In this document: positions 35,518 to 43,806 of the stretch, piece by piece | Layout: every line of letters starts with the position of its first letter | How positions within the stretch are numbered: the first letter of the stretch is position 1 | Source: Pseudomonas sp. PDM05 | GTDB taxonomy: Bacteria; Pseudomonadota; Gammaproteobacteria; Pseudomonadales; Pseudomonadaceae | Assembly (NCBI RefSeq): GCF_014851685.1 | Contig: NZ_JACVAC010000004.1 | Coordinates: 310,001-374,000 of the forward strand | DNA length: 64,000 nucleotides | Reading direction: 5' to 3' | The notes under the pieces: generated by a model | Databases searched by the model: none | Told to the model about the DNA's origin: nothing | The model's input: only the letters and a program-made list of their open reading frames with translations | Translations under genes and position numbers: made by a program

Positions 35518-37518
35518 TCAACGCACCAAGTGCAGGAACTGCAAATGCCGCTCGTACTGGTCAAGGATGTCGTTGATGATCTGCTCCTTGGTGTAGCCGA
35601 CCAGATCGTAGTCCTGGCTGCCCTCGGCCAAATGCACTTCCGCCCGGTAGTAGCGGCGGTTGTTGAGCTCTTTGGAACCCATGCCGCCACGGGCAAACGA
35701 CGGCGTGAAGTAGCCGCGCATCTGCACCTGGTAGATGAACGGATGCTCCTCGCCATGCCCGATTTCCAGGCTGACACTGTCGTTGGACGGGTCGGGCTGA
35801 GTCGTCACATTCAGGCCCTTCTCGACAAACACCGCCGTCACTTCTTCAATCGCCGGTCGCACCGTCGATTCAAGGAAGCGGTACACCTCATCCCGCGACG
35901 GGAAGTGCACGGCCTGGCTTAAACGCTGACGCCAACCGCCACGGCCTCTGCGCGACGCCGACACCGGCGCCAGGGAATGCAACTGCGCAATCTGCTTTTG
36001 CGATTCGAGGTAGAACGCCTTGTGCAGGCCCCACATCATCAGCAGCAGGATCAACGAGAACGGCAGCGAGGTCAGCACCACGGCTGACTTCAGCGAGTCG
36101 ATGCTGCCGGCAAACAGCAGCGCACTGGTGACCAACCCGGTCATCACACCCCAGAACACCCGCAGCCACTTCGGCCCGTCTTCATCGGCGTTGCCGCCCT
36201 TGGACGACAGGGTCGACAGCACCACCGTGCCGGAGTCGGCCGAGGTAACGAAGAACACAAAGCTGATAAACACCGTGACCGCGATCACCACCTTGCTCCA
36301 CGGGTAGGTTTCCAGCAGCAGGTAGAGGCTCATCGACGGATTGTCGACGGCCGACTGACCGAGCGCCGCCATGCCGTGGTTGAGCACCTGGTCGATGGCG
36401 CTGTTGCCGAAGATCGACATCCACGCCAGGGTGAAACCCAGCGGGATCAGCAGCACGCCAAACACGAATTCGCGGATAGTGCGGCCACGGGAAATCCGCG
36501 CGATAAACAGCCCTACGAACGGCGACCACGCGATCCACCAGGCCCAGTAGAACACTGTCCAACCGCCCAGCCAGTCGCTCGGTTTGTCATAGGCGTACAC
36601 GTCGAAACTCTTGGTCGGCAATGCGCCCAGGTAGTCGCCGAGGTTCTGGATCAGGGTGTTGAGCAAATGCTGGGTAGGCCCGGCAAACAATACGAACAGC
36701 AGCAGCGCACAGGCCAGCAGCATGTTGATGTCGGACATCACCCGCACACCCTTGTCGACCCCCGCCACCGCGACAATGATCGCGGCGCCCATCATCAAGG
36801 TGATCAGGCCGACCTGGATCCACTGGGTGTGGGCGATGCCAAACAAGTAGTCCAGGCCCGAGTTGAGGTGCAGCACCCCGAAGCCCATGTCCGCGCCCAG
36901 GCCAAACACCGTGGCGATGATGCCGAAGCCATCCACCGCATAACCGATGGGGCCGTTGATACGCTTGCCGATCAGCGGGTACAGCGCCGAACGCAACGCC
37001 AGCGGCAGGTTATGCCGATAGGCGAAATACGCCAGGGCCATGCCGACAAAGGCGAACACCCCCCAGCCATGCAGGCCCCAGTGCAGAAACAGGATCTGCA
37101 TGGCCTGGCGCGCGGCATCGGCGTTCATTGGCGCGCCTTGGGGTGGCTGCACCAAGTGGGTCAGCGGCTCGGACACGCAGAAGAAAAACAGCGTGATGCT
37201 GATCCCGGCAGCGAACAGCATGCCGGCCCAGGACAGGTAACTGAACTCGGGCTCGTCGTGGTCGGCACCGAGTTTTATCTTGCCGTAGCCCGATAACGCG
37301 GTGACCACCACGAAGACCAGATACAGGGTCATCGCCAGCATGTAGTACCAGCCAACCGTATTGGCCGCCCAGTTTTGCGCGGCCAGCAACCAGGCACCGG
37401 CCTGTTGCGGGATGGCGATGACAATCAGGCCGAACAGCAGAATGAACGTGGCGGCAAAGTAGAAGACCGGCGCATTCATGCGCACCAGGCCGCTGGATGG
37501 GGTGGACGATGCACTCAT
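35518..37518 (-). CDS. betT: BCCT-family choline transporter BetT
   Basis: The 666-residue inner-membrane symporter takes up choline, the precursor of the osmoprotectant glycine betaine. About twelve helices cover residues 15-515. The BCCT substrate box is visible as the Trp-rich GGWTVFYWAWWIAWSPFVGLFIARISRGRT (about 316-345). A cytoplasmic C-terminal domain of about 140 residues follows, as in BetT proteins where it senses osmotic strength. ATG 37518. The perfect palindrome about 95-120 bp upstream looks like a BetI-type operator, which would make the gene choline-inducible. Longer and shorter BCCT relatives carry betaine or carnitine, so choline is likely but not proved. Confidence 0.87.
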   Translation of the reverse strand: MSASSTPSSGLVRMNAPVFYFAATFILLFGLIVIAIPQQAGAWLLAAQNWAANTVGWYYMLAMTLYLVFVVVTALSGYGKIKLGADHDEPEFSYLSWAGMLFAAGISITLFFFCVSEPLTHLVQPPQGAPMNADAARQAMQILFLHWGLHGWGVFAFVGMALAYFAYRHNLPLALRSALYPLIGKRINGPIGYAVDGFGIIATVFGLGADMGFGVLHLNSGLDYLFGIAHTQWIQVGLITLMMGAAIIVAVAGVDKGVRVMSDINMLLACALLLFVLFAGPTQHLLNTLIQNLGDYLGALPTKSFDVYAYDKPSDWLGGWTVFYWAWWIAWSPFVGLFIARISRGRTIREFVFGVLLIPLGFTLAWMSIFGNSAIDQVLNHGMAALGQSAVDNPSMSLYLLLETYPWSKVVIAVTVFISFVFFVTSADSGTVVLSTLSSKGGNADEDGPKWLRVFWGVMTGLVTSALLFAGSIDSLKSAVVLTSLPFSLILLLMMWGLHKAFYLESQKQIAQLHSLAPVSASRRGRGGWRQRLSQAVHFPSRDEVYRFLESTVRPAIEEVTAVFVEKGLNVTTQPDPSNDSVSLEIGHGEEHPFIYQVQMRGYFTPSFARGGMGSKELNNRRYYRAEVHLAEGSQDYDLVGYTKEQIINDILDQYERHLQFLHLVR

Positions 37519-37611
37519 GAGCGATGCACCCCGAGGGTGAGGGATGTGGCTGTATAAAACGGACTCAGCAAAGGTAAGCCTCCTGTTGTGAGCGGGCAGC
37601 GAACCACCGGA

Positions 37612-37639
37612 TTTAACTTGAACGAGTGTTCAAGTTAAA
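37612..37639. promoter_or_regulatory. Perfect 12-bp palindrome, probable BetI/TetR-type operator of betT
   Basis: tttaacttgaac (37612-37623) and gttcaagttaaa (37628-37639) are exact inverse copies separated by gagt. The site is 94 bp upstream of the betT start, where a promoter would be. TetR-family regulators such as BetI bind palindromes of this size. The regulator gene is not in the window. The rest of this 375-bp gap holds a REP doublet. Confidence 0.6.
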
Positions 37640-37768
37640 CATGGATGGGCGCTCCGGGACTAATCGCAGGGCTGAGTGGTAGGTGCTTCCTACACTCGCT
37701 CAGGGAAGGCTATGACGAGCGGGGATGGCAAATCGTTCAGCAATAGGGGGGTGAAATGCGCACAAAAC

Positions 37769-37873
37769 TGTGGGAGCGGGCTTGCTCGCGAATACGGAGT
37801 ATCAGCCAATACATGTGCTGACTGATCCACCGCTTTCGCGAGCAAGCCCGCTCCCACACAAGCCCGCTCCCCC
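37769..37873. repeat. REP doublet with extra right arm
   Basis: Left arm tgtgggagcgggcttgctcg, right arm gcgagcaagcccgctcccac, then a second partial right arm (acaagcccgctccccc). It sits between betT and the epsC stop. Confidence 0.75.
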
Positions 37874-37893
37874 AGGGGATGTGTGCAGGTGCG

Positions 37894-38817
37894 CTATTTC
37901 TGCGCACCGTCATCGTGCTGCAGGTTCGCCTGGGTAATGTTCGCCCCCGCCGGCACGCTGCGCGTCAGCCACACATTACCGCCGATGGTCGAGCCCTGGC
38001 CGATGGTGATGCGCCCCAGGATCGTCGCGCCGGCGTAGATCACCACGTCATCCTCGACAATCGGGTGGCGTGGATGGCCTTTCTGCAACTGCCCGTCTTC
38101 ATCCGCCGGAAAGCGCTTGGCCCCCAGGGTCACAGCCTGGTAGATGCGCACGCGCTCGCCGATGATCGCGGTCTCGCCGATCACCACGCCGGTCCCGTGG
38201 TCGATGAAGAAACTCGGGCCGATCTGCGCGCCGGGGTGGATGTCGATGCCGGTGGCCGAGTGCGCGATTTCTGCGCTGATCCGCGCCAGCAACGGCAGCC
38301 CGGCGCGGTACAGATGGTGGGCCAGGCGATGGTGAATCACCGCCAGGATGCCGGGGTAGCACAGCAGCACTTCATCTACGCTGCGCGCCGCCGGGTCGCC
38401 GTGGTAGGCGGCGAGGACATCGGTGTCCAACAGGCTGCGCAGGGAGGGCAGGGCCAGGGCGAAATCCTGGATCAGGCGGATCGCCCGCGCATCGACCTCG
38501 CGGTCATCCTGGCCGCCTTGGCGGGCGGCGTAGCGCAGTTCCAGGCGCGCCTGGCCAAGCAAGGCGTTGAGTGCGACGTCGAGGGTATGGCCGACGTAGA
38601 AATCTTCACTTTCCTCGCGCAAATCCACCGGGCCCAGGCGCATCGGGAACAGCGCCCCGCACAACGCCTCAAGAATCTGCGCCACCGCCTCGCGCGACGG
38701 CAACTCGCGCCCGCCATGCTCGCCACTCAAACGGCCATTGCGCGTTCGCCACTGGTCCCGGGCGCCGCGCAGTTGGCTGACGATGGTCTGTAATTGCCAA
38801 TGACTGGAACGCTCACT
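37894..38817 (-). CDS. epsC: Serine O-acetyltransferase, EpsC/SrpH type
   Basis: This enzyme makes O-acetylserine from serine and acetyl-CoA, the carbon acceptor of cysteine synthesis. The C-terminal left-handed beta-helix is seen in hexapeptide repeats (GIDIHPGAQIGPSFFIDHGTGVVIGETAIIGERVRIYQAVTLGAK, about 200-245), with the catalytic DHGTG. A long helical N-terminal domain precedes it, as in the EpsC/SrpH branch. I choose GTG 38817 with AGGAG eight bases upstream, giving 307 residues; a longer frame to 38886 has no ribosome site. It is divergent from dcyD and the cystine genes, which fits a shared sulfur role. Confidence 0.87.
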   Translation of the reverse strand, partial: SERSSHWQLQTIVSQLRGARDQWRTRNGRLSGEHGGRELPSREAVAQILEALCGALFPMRLGPVDLREESEDFYVGHTLDVALNALLGQARLELRYAARQGGQDDREVDARAIRLIQDFALALPSLRSLLDTDVLAAYHGDPAARSVDEVLLCYPGILAVIHHRLAHHLYRAGLPLLARISAEIAHSATGIDIHPGAQIGPSFFIDHGTGVVIGETAIIGERVRIYQAVTLGAKRFPADEDGQLQKGHPRHPIVEDDVVIYAGATILGRITIGQGSTIGGNVWLTRSVPAGANITQANLQHDDGAQK

Positions 38818-38986
38818 CACGGTCTTCACTCCTGACGAAATGCCCATCACTTTACGGTATGCACCCTGGCCGCCATTAAGAACCAATGGTGTGATGCTAA
38901 GAACTGTCCGATATAAGCGATTGGCGGTTGCCCGATGAAAAGTGCCTGCCTATAGTCGCTTCATCCTTTATCAACCGTGCGCAGCC

Positions 38987-39982
38987 ATGATCAAACAACA
39001 GCTCGACCGCTTTAGCCGCCTGGAACTGCTGGGCGGCGCCACCGCCCTGGAAAAACTCGAACGGCTGTCGGCCTGGTTGGGCCGCGACATCTACGTCAAG
39101 CGCGACGACACCACGCCCCTGGCCATGGGCGGCAACAAGCTGCGCAAGCTCGAATACCTCGCCGCCGACGCCATCGCCCAGGGCGCCGACACCCTGGTCA
39201 CCGCCGGTGCGATCCAGTCCAACCACGTGCGCCAGACCGCCGCGCTGGCCGCCAAGCTCGGCCTGGGCTGCGTCGCGCTGCTGGAAAACCCCACCGACAC
39301 CAAAGACCCGAACTACCTGGGCAACGGCAACCGTCTGTTGCTGGACCTGTTCGACGCCAAAGTCGAACTGGTCGAGAACCTCGACAACGCCGACGACCAA
39401 CTCAACGCCCTCGCCGACCGTCTGCGCAGCAACGGCAAGAAGCCCTACCTTGTGCCCATCGGCGGCTCCAACGCCCTCGGCGCCCTGGGTTACGTGCGCG
39501 CCGGCCTGGAACTGGCCGCGCAGATCGAAGACAGCGGGATCAGATTTGCCGCCGTGGTGCTGGCCTCCGGCAGCGCTGGCACCCACAGCGGCCTGGCGTT
39601 GGCGCTGAGCGAAGCGTTGCCGGACTTGCCAGTGGTGGGCGTCACCGTTTCGCGCACCGACGAAGCCCAGCGCCCGAAAGTCGAAGGCCTGGCCGCACGC
39701 ACCGCCGAGTTGCTCGGCGTGGCGATTCCCGAGGCGTTCAAAGTGATCCTGTGGGACGAATACTTCGGCCCGCGCTACGGTGAACCGAACGCCGGCACCC
39801 TTTCGGCGGTCAAGCTATTGGCGAGCCAGGAAGGCCTGCTGCTGGACCCGGTCTACACTGGCAAGGCCATGGCCGGCTTGTTGGACGGGATCGGGCGCCA
39901 GCGGTTTGAGGATGGCCCGATCATTTTCCTGCACACCGGCGGGGCGCCGGCGTTGTTTGCTTATGGCGCCGCCTTTAGCTGA
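38987..39982 (+). CDS. dcyD: D-cysteine desulfhydrase
   Basis: The 331-residue pyridoxal-phosphate enzyme breaks D-cysteine into pyruvate, ammonia and sulfide. The cofactor Lys is in [12 protein letters not shown] (Lys51) and the phosphate loop in [22 protein letters not shown] holds the substrate-side residues. Related ACC deaminases share this fold, but the sequence and position next to a cystine importer fit DcyD. ATG 38987 gives the usual length; the ribosome site is weak. The frame is open 45 bp further upstream. Confidence 0.9.
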   Translation: MIKQQLDRFSRLELLGGATALEKLERLSAWLGRDIYVKRDDTTPLAMGGNKLRKLEYLAADAIAQGADTLVTAGAIQSNHVRQTAALAAKLGLGCVALLENPTDTKDPNYLGNGNRLLLDLFDAKVELVENLDNADDQLNALADRLRSNGKKPYLVPIGGSNALGALGYVRAGLELAAQIEDSGIRFAAVVLASGSAGTHSGLALALSEALPDLPVVGVTVSRTDEAQRPKVEGLAARTAELLGVAIPEAFKVILWDEYFGPRYGEPNAGTLSAVKLLASQEGLLLDPVYTGKAMAGLLDGIGRQRFEDGPIIFLHTGGAPALFAYGAAFS

Positions 39983-39998
39983 AGGAACAAGGATCAAA

Positions 39999-40091
39999 AT
40001 GTGGGGGCGGGCTTGCTCGCGAAAGCGGTGTGTCATTGAGCCTATGCGTTGACTGATGCACCGCATTCGCGAGCAAGCCCGCTCCCACATT
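39999..40091. repeat. REP doublet
   Basis: Arms gtgggggcgggcttgctcgc and gcgagcaagcccgctcccac are inverted. They separate dcyD from tcyJ. The remaining 170 bp to tcyJ are AT-rich at first (aagatttatattattttc) and probably carry the tcy promoter. Confidence 0.8.
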
Positions 40092-40263
40092 AGAATAGCC
40101 ACTTATTCCACAATAGAATATCAAACAAGATTTATATTATTTTCAAGTCTTAAAAACCCGCTCTATCATCGCGCCGCAGGCGAAGACGCGCTACGCGCTT
40201 TAAGGCAGGATACGACCACTGCGTCACCTGCTTCGCTCAACACAAAAAACACAGGGGCATTTC

Positions 40264-41058
40264 ATGACTATTTCTGTATTCCGTCGCACGTTGTTGGTTG
40301 GCACTTTGGGCCTGGCACTCGGCGCTGGCCTGATCGGCCAAGCCGTCGCGGGTGAACAGCTGGACAACATCAAGAAGGCTGGCGAGATCAAGATCGGCCT
40401 GGAAGGCACCTACCCACCGTTCAGCTTCGTCGATGAAAGCGGCAAGCTCAGCGGCTTCGAAGTGGAGCTGTCCGAAGCCCTGGCCAAAGAGCTGGGCGTC
40501 AAGGTCAAGCTGCAAGCCACGCCATGGGACGGCATCCTCGCCGCCCTGGAATCCAAGCGCCTCGACGCGGTGGTCAACCAAGTGACCATCTCTGACGAGC
40601 GCAAGAAGAAATACGATTTCTCCAAGCCGTACACCGTCTCCGGGATCCAGGCACTGACCCAGGCGAAAGACGTCGACACCATCAAGACCGCCGACGACCT
40701 GGCCGGCAAGAAAGTCGGTGTGGGCCTGGGCACCAACTACGAACAATGGCTCAAGGACAACCAACCCAAGGCCATCATCAAGACCTACAACGATGACCCG
40801 ACCAAGTTCCAGGACCTGCGCATCGGCCGCATCAATGTGATCCTGATCGACCGCCTGGCCGCCCTCGAATACGCCAAGAAAGCCAAGGACACCGCCGCTG
40901 CCGGCGCAGCCTTCTCGCGCCAGGAAGCCGGTATCGCCCTGCGCAAAGGCGAGCCTGAACTGCTCGACGCCGTGAACAAGGCCCTCGACAAGCTGCGCGC
41001 CGACGGCACCTTGAAGAAGCTGTCCGAGAAGTACTTCAACGCTGACGTCACTCAATAA
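40264..41058 (+). CDS. tcyJ: Cystine ABC transporter substrate-binding protein
   Basis: The 264-residue periplasmic protein has a signal peptide (about 1-29, ending AVAG or QAVA). The amino-acid-binding signature follows: IKIGLEGTYPPFSFVDESGKLSGFEVELSEALAKELGVKV. It is the FliY/TcyJ form that binds L-cystine and related disulfides. It overlaps the permease start (TAATG) and forms tcyJ-tcyL-tcyN. In enterobacteria the same genes lie beside dcyD, as here, and are induced by sulfur shortage. Confidence 0.92.
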   Translation: MTISVFRRTLLVGTLGLALGAGLIGQAVAGEQLDNIKKAGEIKIGLEGTYPPFSFVDESGKLSGFEVELSEALAKELGVKVKLQATPWDGILAALESKRLDAVVNQVTISDERKKKYDFSKPYTVSGIQALTQAKDVDTIKTADDLAGKKVGVGLGTNYEQWLKDNQPKAIIKTYNDDPTKFQDLRIGRINVILIDRLAALEYAKKAKDTAAAGAAFSRQEAGIALRKGEPELLDAVNKALDKLRADGTLKKLSEKYFNADVTQ

Positions 41059-41723
41059 TGGAAGCAGGTTTCCAACTCGCGCTGGACTCCGCGCCCTTCC
41101 TGCTCAAGGGCGCGTATTACACGGTGATTCTCAGCCTCGGCGGGATGTTCTTCGGTTTGCTGCTGGGCTTCGGCCTGGCCTTGATGCGCCTGTCGCGCTT
41201 CAAGCTATTGAGCTGGACCGCCCGAGTCTACGTGTCGTTCTTTCGCGGCACGCCCTTGCTGGTGCAGCTGTTTTTGATCTACTACGGCTTGCCGCAAGTG
41301 GGCATCGAGCTGGATCCGATCCCGGCGGCCATGATCGGCTTTTCGCTGAACATGGCCGCCTACGCCTGTGAAATCCTGCGCGCCGCCATCAGCTCCATCG
41401 AGCGCGGCCAGTGGGAAGCCGCGGCCAGTATCGGCATGACCCGCGCGCAGACCCTGCGCCGGGCCATCCTGCCGCAGGCCATGCGCACGGCCTTGCCGCC
41501 GCTGGGCAACAGCTTTATTTCACTGGTCAAGGACACCGCGCTGGCCGCCACCATCCAGGTGCCCGAACTGTTCCGCCAGGCGCAACTGGTGTCGGCACGC
41601 ACCTTTGAAATCTTCACCATGTACCTGTCCGCCGCCCTGATCTACTGGATCCTGGCGAGCATCCTGGCGCATTTGCAAAATCGTCTGGAAGACCGGGTCA
41701 ACCGGCATGACCTGGAGTCTTGA
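41058..41723 (+). CDS. tcyL: Cystine ABC transporter permease
   Basis: The 221-residue inner-membrane permease belongs to the polar amino acid (HisM/GlnP) family, with five or so helices and the coupling loop EAAASIGMTRAQTLRRAILPQAMRTALPPLGNSFISLVKDTAL (about 118-160). The FFRGTPLLVQLFLIYYGLP block is the family signature. It starts within the tcyJ stop and ends 3 bp before tcyN. Confidence 0.93.
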   Translation: MEAGFQLALDSAPFLLKGAYYTVILSLGGMFFGLLLGFGLALMRLSRFKLLSWTARVYVSFFRGTPLLVQLFLIYYGLPQVGIELDPIPAAMIGFSLNMAAYACEILRAAISSIERGQWEAAASIGMTRAQTLRRAILPQAMRTALPPLGNSFISLVKDTALAATIQVPELFRQAQLVSARTFEIFTMYLSAALIYWILASILAHLQNRLEDRVNRHDLES

Positions 41724-41726
41724 CCC

Positions 41727-42473
41727 ATGATCGTGGTTGAAAAACTGACCAAACAATTCAAGGGCCAGGTGGTACTCAACGGCATCGACCTGGAGGTCAA
41801 GGAAGGCGAAGTCATCGCCATCATCGGCCCCAGCGGTTCCGGCAAGACCACCTTCCTGCGCTGCCTGAATCTCCTCGAACAACCCACCAGCGGTCGCATC
41901 AAGGTGGGTGACATCGAGATCGACAGCAGCAAGTCCATCAACCAGCAACAAGGCCTGGTGCGGCGCTTGCGTCAGCACGTGGGTTTCGTGTTCCAGAACT
42001 TCAACCTGTTCCCCCACCGCACCGCGTTGGAAAACGTCATCGAAGGCCCTACCGTGGTCAAGAAGATGCCTCGCGAGGCGGCGGTTGCCCTGGGGCGCAA
42101 GCTGCTGGAAAGAGTCGGCCTGGCGGGCAAGGAAGACGCCTACCCGCGGCGCCTGTCCGGCGGCCAGCAGCAACGCGTGGCAATTGCCCGGGCGCTGGCC
42201 ATGGAACCGGAGGTGATCCTGTTCGACGAACCCACTTCCGCCCTCGACCCGGAACTGGTGGGTGAAGTGCTGGCGACCATCCGCAGCCTGGCCGAAGAGA
42301 ACCGCACCATGGTCATCGTTACCCACGAGATGAGCTTTGCGCGGGACGTGGCCAACCGGGTGATTTTCTTCGACAAGGGCGTGATCGTCGAGCAAGGCGA
42401 AGCCAAGGCCCTGTTCGCCAACCCCAAGGAAGAACGCACCAAACAGTTCCTGAGCAAATTCCTCGCCCACTGA
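41727..42473 (+). CDS. tcyN: Cystine ABC transporter ATP-binding protein
   Basis: The 248-residue ATPase has Walker [10 protein letters not shown] (about 32-40), signature [19 protein letters not shown], Walker [17 protein letters not shown] and the His loop [15 protein letters not shown]. It powers the TcyJL importer and is the last gene of the unit; the strong hairpin at 42525-42577 follows 52 bp later. Confidence 0.95.
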   Translation: MIVVEKLTKQFKGQVVLNGIDLEVKEGEVIAIIGPSGSGKTTFLRCLNLLEQPTSGRIKVGDIEIDSSKSINQQQGLVRRLRQHVGFVFQNFNLFPHRTALENVIEGPTVVKKMPREAAVALGRKLLERVGLAGKEDAYPRRLSGGQQQRVAIARALAMEPEVILFDEPTSALDPELVGEVLATIRSLAEENRTMVIVTHEMSFARDVANRVIFFDKGVIVEQGEAKALFANPKEERTKQFLSKFLAH

Positions 42474-42503
42474 CACCCCGCAAGCGGTGGAACACGGCTG
42501 ACC

Positions 42504-42600
42504 TGTGGCGAGGGCGCTTGCTCCCGCTGGAGTGCGCAGCGCTCCCAGGATTTTTGGGAGCGCTGCGCACTCCAGCGCGGGGCAGCCCGCTCACTACCCA
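42504..42600. repeat. REP-like element with a 23-bp perfect stem
   Basis: A different class from the other repeats here: left arm at 42525-42547 (cgctggagtgcgcagcgctc...) pairs exactly with 42555-42577 around the loop ggatttt, flanked by outer arms gggcgcttgctc / gggcagcccgctcac. In RNA this would be a very stable hairpin at the end of the tcy unit. The rest of the 380-bp gap to 42853 shows no gene. Confidence 0.8.
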
Positions 42601-42853
42601 CTGCGAGGCCTACAAAAAGTCCTCGCACGTGTGCCTCTTAAAATCCCCCCGCCAGTCAGACCCTTCTGAATATCTCCCTGCCTGCCGTTTAGCCTTTTGC
42701 CGCCATTGACGCTCCTTGGCCAACCCTCTTATCTAGCTCCCTGAGGATTGGATCCTATCCCGGCTATTCACTGCACCGTGCTTTTCAGCCCCCTGCACAC
42801 CCGCGTGCAAAGGGCCGGAACGATTGCTGCTGGCTGCATCAAGGAGATGACTT

Positions 42854-43618
42854 ATGACGCACACCCTGCTCACCGCGCCAACACTGCCCCAGGCCCTGGG
42901 AAACGGCATCAATGCCCTGGCCGCCGCACATTTGCAGGTCGACATTGCGCCCTACCCCGGCATGGAAGAAGGCGACCTGATCGAGCTGTTCTGGAACAAC
43001 TGCTTTGCCGCCTCACGGCGCGTGACCACGTGCAAGATCGGCACGCCAACCCACTTGCGGGTGCCGGAAAGTTTCGTGCTCGATGGCCCGGCCCAGGTGC
43101 ATTACCAAGTCATGCAAGTCGGCCACGCGCCGGCGCGCTCGGCGGTGACGCGGGTGCGGGTCAAGACCAACTACCCCGGCGGCCTGCCCTCGCCGCTGTA
43201 CAGCGACGAAAACCTCAACCTCGCCCCCGTGGGCCTGCCCGACACCATTCGCCGCTACGGCATCAACCCCAGCCAGGTGCGGCGCGGTGTTCCCCTGACC
43301 ATCGAGCCGTACCTGAACATGACCCGCGGCGACGCCATCACCCTGCGCTGGGGCGATGTACGCCTGGACCTGCCCAAGCTCCAGACCAGGGACGTCGGCC
43401 AGCCTCTGCACGTGTGGGTGCCTTCGGCCGTGATTGTCGAAGCCGGCGACGACAGCCGCCTGGACATCACCTACTGCATTCTCGATCGCGTGGGCAACAA
43501 TTCGCGCTGGGCGCCAACACGCACTTTGCGCATCGCCGCCGGGGCGCCAGCCCGCCCGGCCGGCACGGCGTCGATCTATCAACCACGGCCCCTCGGCTCG
43601 CCCTGCGAACCGGGGTGA
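42854..43618 (+). CDS. Hypothetical protein resembling Ig-like modules of Pseudomonas adhesins
   Basis: The 254-residue protein has no signal peptide and no membrane segment, and I cannot name a family firmly. It has two beta-rich halves, with PYPGMEEGDLIELFWNN (about 33-49) and PYLNMTRGDAITLRWGD (about 152-168) as matching positions; each is followed by a strand pattern ending in paired V/T-rich strands (VHYQVMQVGHAPARSAVTRVRV and YCILDRVGNNSRWAPTRTLRI). This PYPGM-GD-I-L-W motif is the start of Ig-like repeats seen in large pseudomonad surface proteins. A free two-module form beside sulfur genes is odd. ATG 42854 has AAGGAGA (42840-42846). Confidence 0.6.
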   Translation: MTHTLLTAPTLPQALGNGINALAAAHLQVDIAPYPGMEEGDLIELFWNNCFAASRRVTTCKIGTPTHLRVPESFVLDGPAQVHYQVMQVGHAPARSAVTRVRVKTNYPGGLPSPLYSDENLNLAPVGLPDTIRRYGINPSQVRRGVPLTIEPYLNMTRGDAITLRWGDVRLDLPKLQTRDVGQPLHVWVPSAVIVEAGDDSRLDITYCILDRVGNNSRWAPTRTLRIAAGAPARPAGTASIYQPRPLGSPCEPG

Positions 43619-43743
43619 CAGACCTTCTATGCTTATTCCAAAAAGCGCGTTTATTTAAATATTTAACACGCTTAGGGTATATACACCGGACCACCGGACA
43701 TCTTTGATTTTTCTGTTTTCATTTCATTGAATGCGAGGTCGGT

Positions 43744-43806
43744 ATGGTCAGAATTACCCCGGTGCATAACGCCAGGGCATTGCGTGCAGCCAAGGAGCGG
43801 CGCTGA
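43744..43806 (+). CDS. Possible 20-residue leader peptide coupled to sfnB
   Basis: A 20-codon frame starts at ATG 43744 after CGAGGTCGG and ends in the TGA at 43804-43806, which overlaps the sfnB ATG at 43806 (TGATG). The peptide ends ARALRAAKERR, is strongly basic and contains no Cys or Met besides the start. The exact overlap means ribosomes finishing the leader could restart on sfnB. It could be a regulatory leader that senses a nutrient by stalling, or a simple coupling device. It may also be chance. Confidence 0.45.
   Translation: MVRITPVHNARALRAAKERR

Noticed and set aside
42748..43707. Alternative 319-codon frame overlapping the Ig-like gene
   Set aside because: It is Arg/Pro-rich as expected from a shifted high-GC frame and lacks a ribosome site; the frame from 42854 has AAGGAGA.
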